5,583 nt of DNA, taken from assembly GCA_031257725.1 (NCBI GenBank), contig JAIROD010000090.1, positions 1-5,583 on the forward strand. The letters run 5' to 3'. The notes under the pieces are model-generated. The model was not told the origin of the DNA and did no database searches. It saw nothing but the letters and a program-made list of their open reading frames with translations. Source of the DNA: Planctomycetaceae bacterium. Its GTDB lineage: Bacteria; Planctomycetota; Planctomycetia; Pirellulales; Thermoguttaceae. Numbering within the stretch: the stretch's first letter is position 1; every line of letters starts with the position of its first letter. The position numbers and the translations under genes were made by a program. Shown piece after piece: positions 5,476 to 5,583 of this stretch.

Positions 5476-5552
5476 CGTAATATATACTGTCAACGGGTAG
5501 AAATTGGTTGTTTTATTTGCAATCTCTCCCAAGGTCGTGTATCAAAAGGTAG

Positions 5553-5575
5553 GCAACCTTTCGCCGAAAGGTTGC
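5553..5575. repeat. Perfect 10-bp hairpin, GCAACCTTTC stem
   Basis: GCAACCTTTC (5553-5562), loop GCC, then GAAAGGTTGC (5566-5575). The stem shares GCAACC/GGTTGC with the GGAA-loop hairpin at 3624-3641, so the two may belong to one palindrome family. No T run follows on either strand, which argues against a plain intrinsic terminator. The window ends 8 bases later, so any larger unit is cut off. Confidence 0.65.
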
Positions 5576-5583
5576 GTCGGCGA

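Overview
The window looks like bacterial chromosome, most likely from a planctomycete (Planctomycetota, Pirellulales-like). The main evidence is the acetolactate synthase, whose N-terminal half carries wording such as FAYPGG, QGGGFAAQG and AITGQVGTDCIG behind a short Ser/Thr/Asn/Gln-rich leader. I recall this pattern from planctomycete enzymes, but that is memory and not a search. Base composition is moderately AT-rich, and clear Shine-Dalgarno sites are mostly missing, which fits that phylum.

Layout from left to right. (1) Positions 18-1085 (+) hold a divergent TerD-fold protein extended by a Pro/Ser linker, a coiled coil and a C-terminal region I do not recognise. Its true start may lie left of the window. 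(2) Positions 1086-1253 are a short gap between convergent genes with 19-bp direct repeats. (3) Positions 1254-3068 (-) are a full-length acetolactate synthase large subunit (ilvB); the reading frame stays open to 3170. (4) Positions 3171-3698 contain no convincing gene. Most of this stretch is a composite palindromic repeat: two flanking modules in opposite orientation around a 107-bp imperfect inverted-repeat element. (5) Positions 3699-3932 hold two weak, mutually exclusive small ORFs on opposite strands. (6) Positions 3929-4777 (-) encode a five-helix DUF4328-type membrane protein. (7) Positions 4782-5192 (-) hold the C-terminal remnant of an apolipoprotein N-acyltransferase (Lnt) that has lost its catalytic core. 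(8) Positions 5193-5583 contain a second, incomplete copy of the composite repeat and an isolated hairpin at the right edge.

The genes do not form one pathway. ilvB is the first committed step of branched-chain amino acid synthesis and stands alone, without ilvN or ilvC. The DUF4328 gene sits 4 bp behind the Lnt remnant and may be a surviving operon partner or may have its own promoter. The most notable theme is the repeat family. It occurs three times as a flank module and twice as the inner element, its hairpin stems are largely preserved, and one copy abuts the point where the Lnt gene is cut. I see no transposase, CRISPR array, tRNA, rRNA or defence cluster. The repeat family and the TerD fusion are the best candidates for something undescribed.
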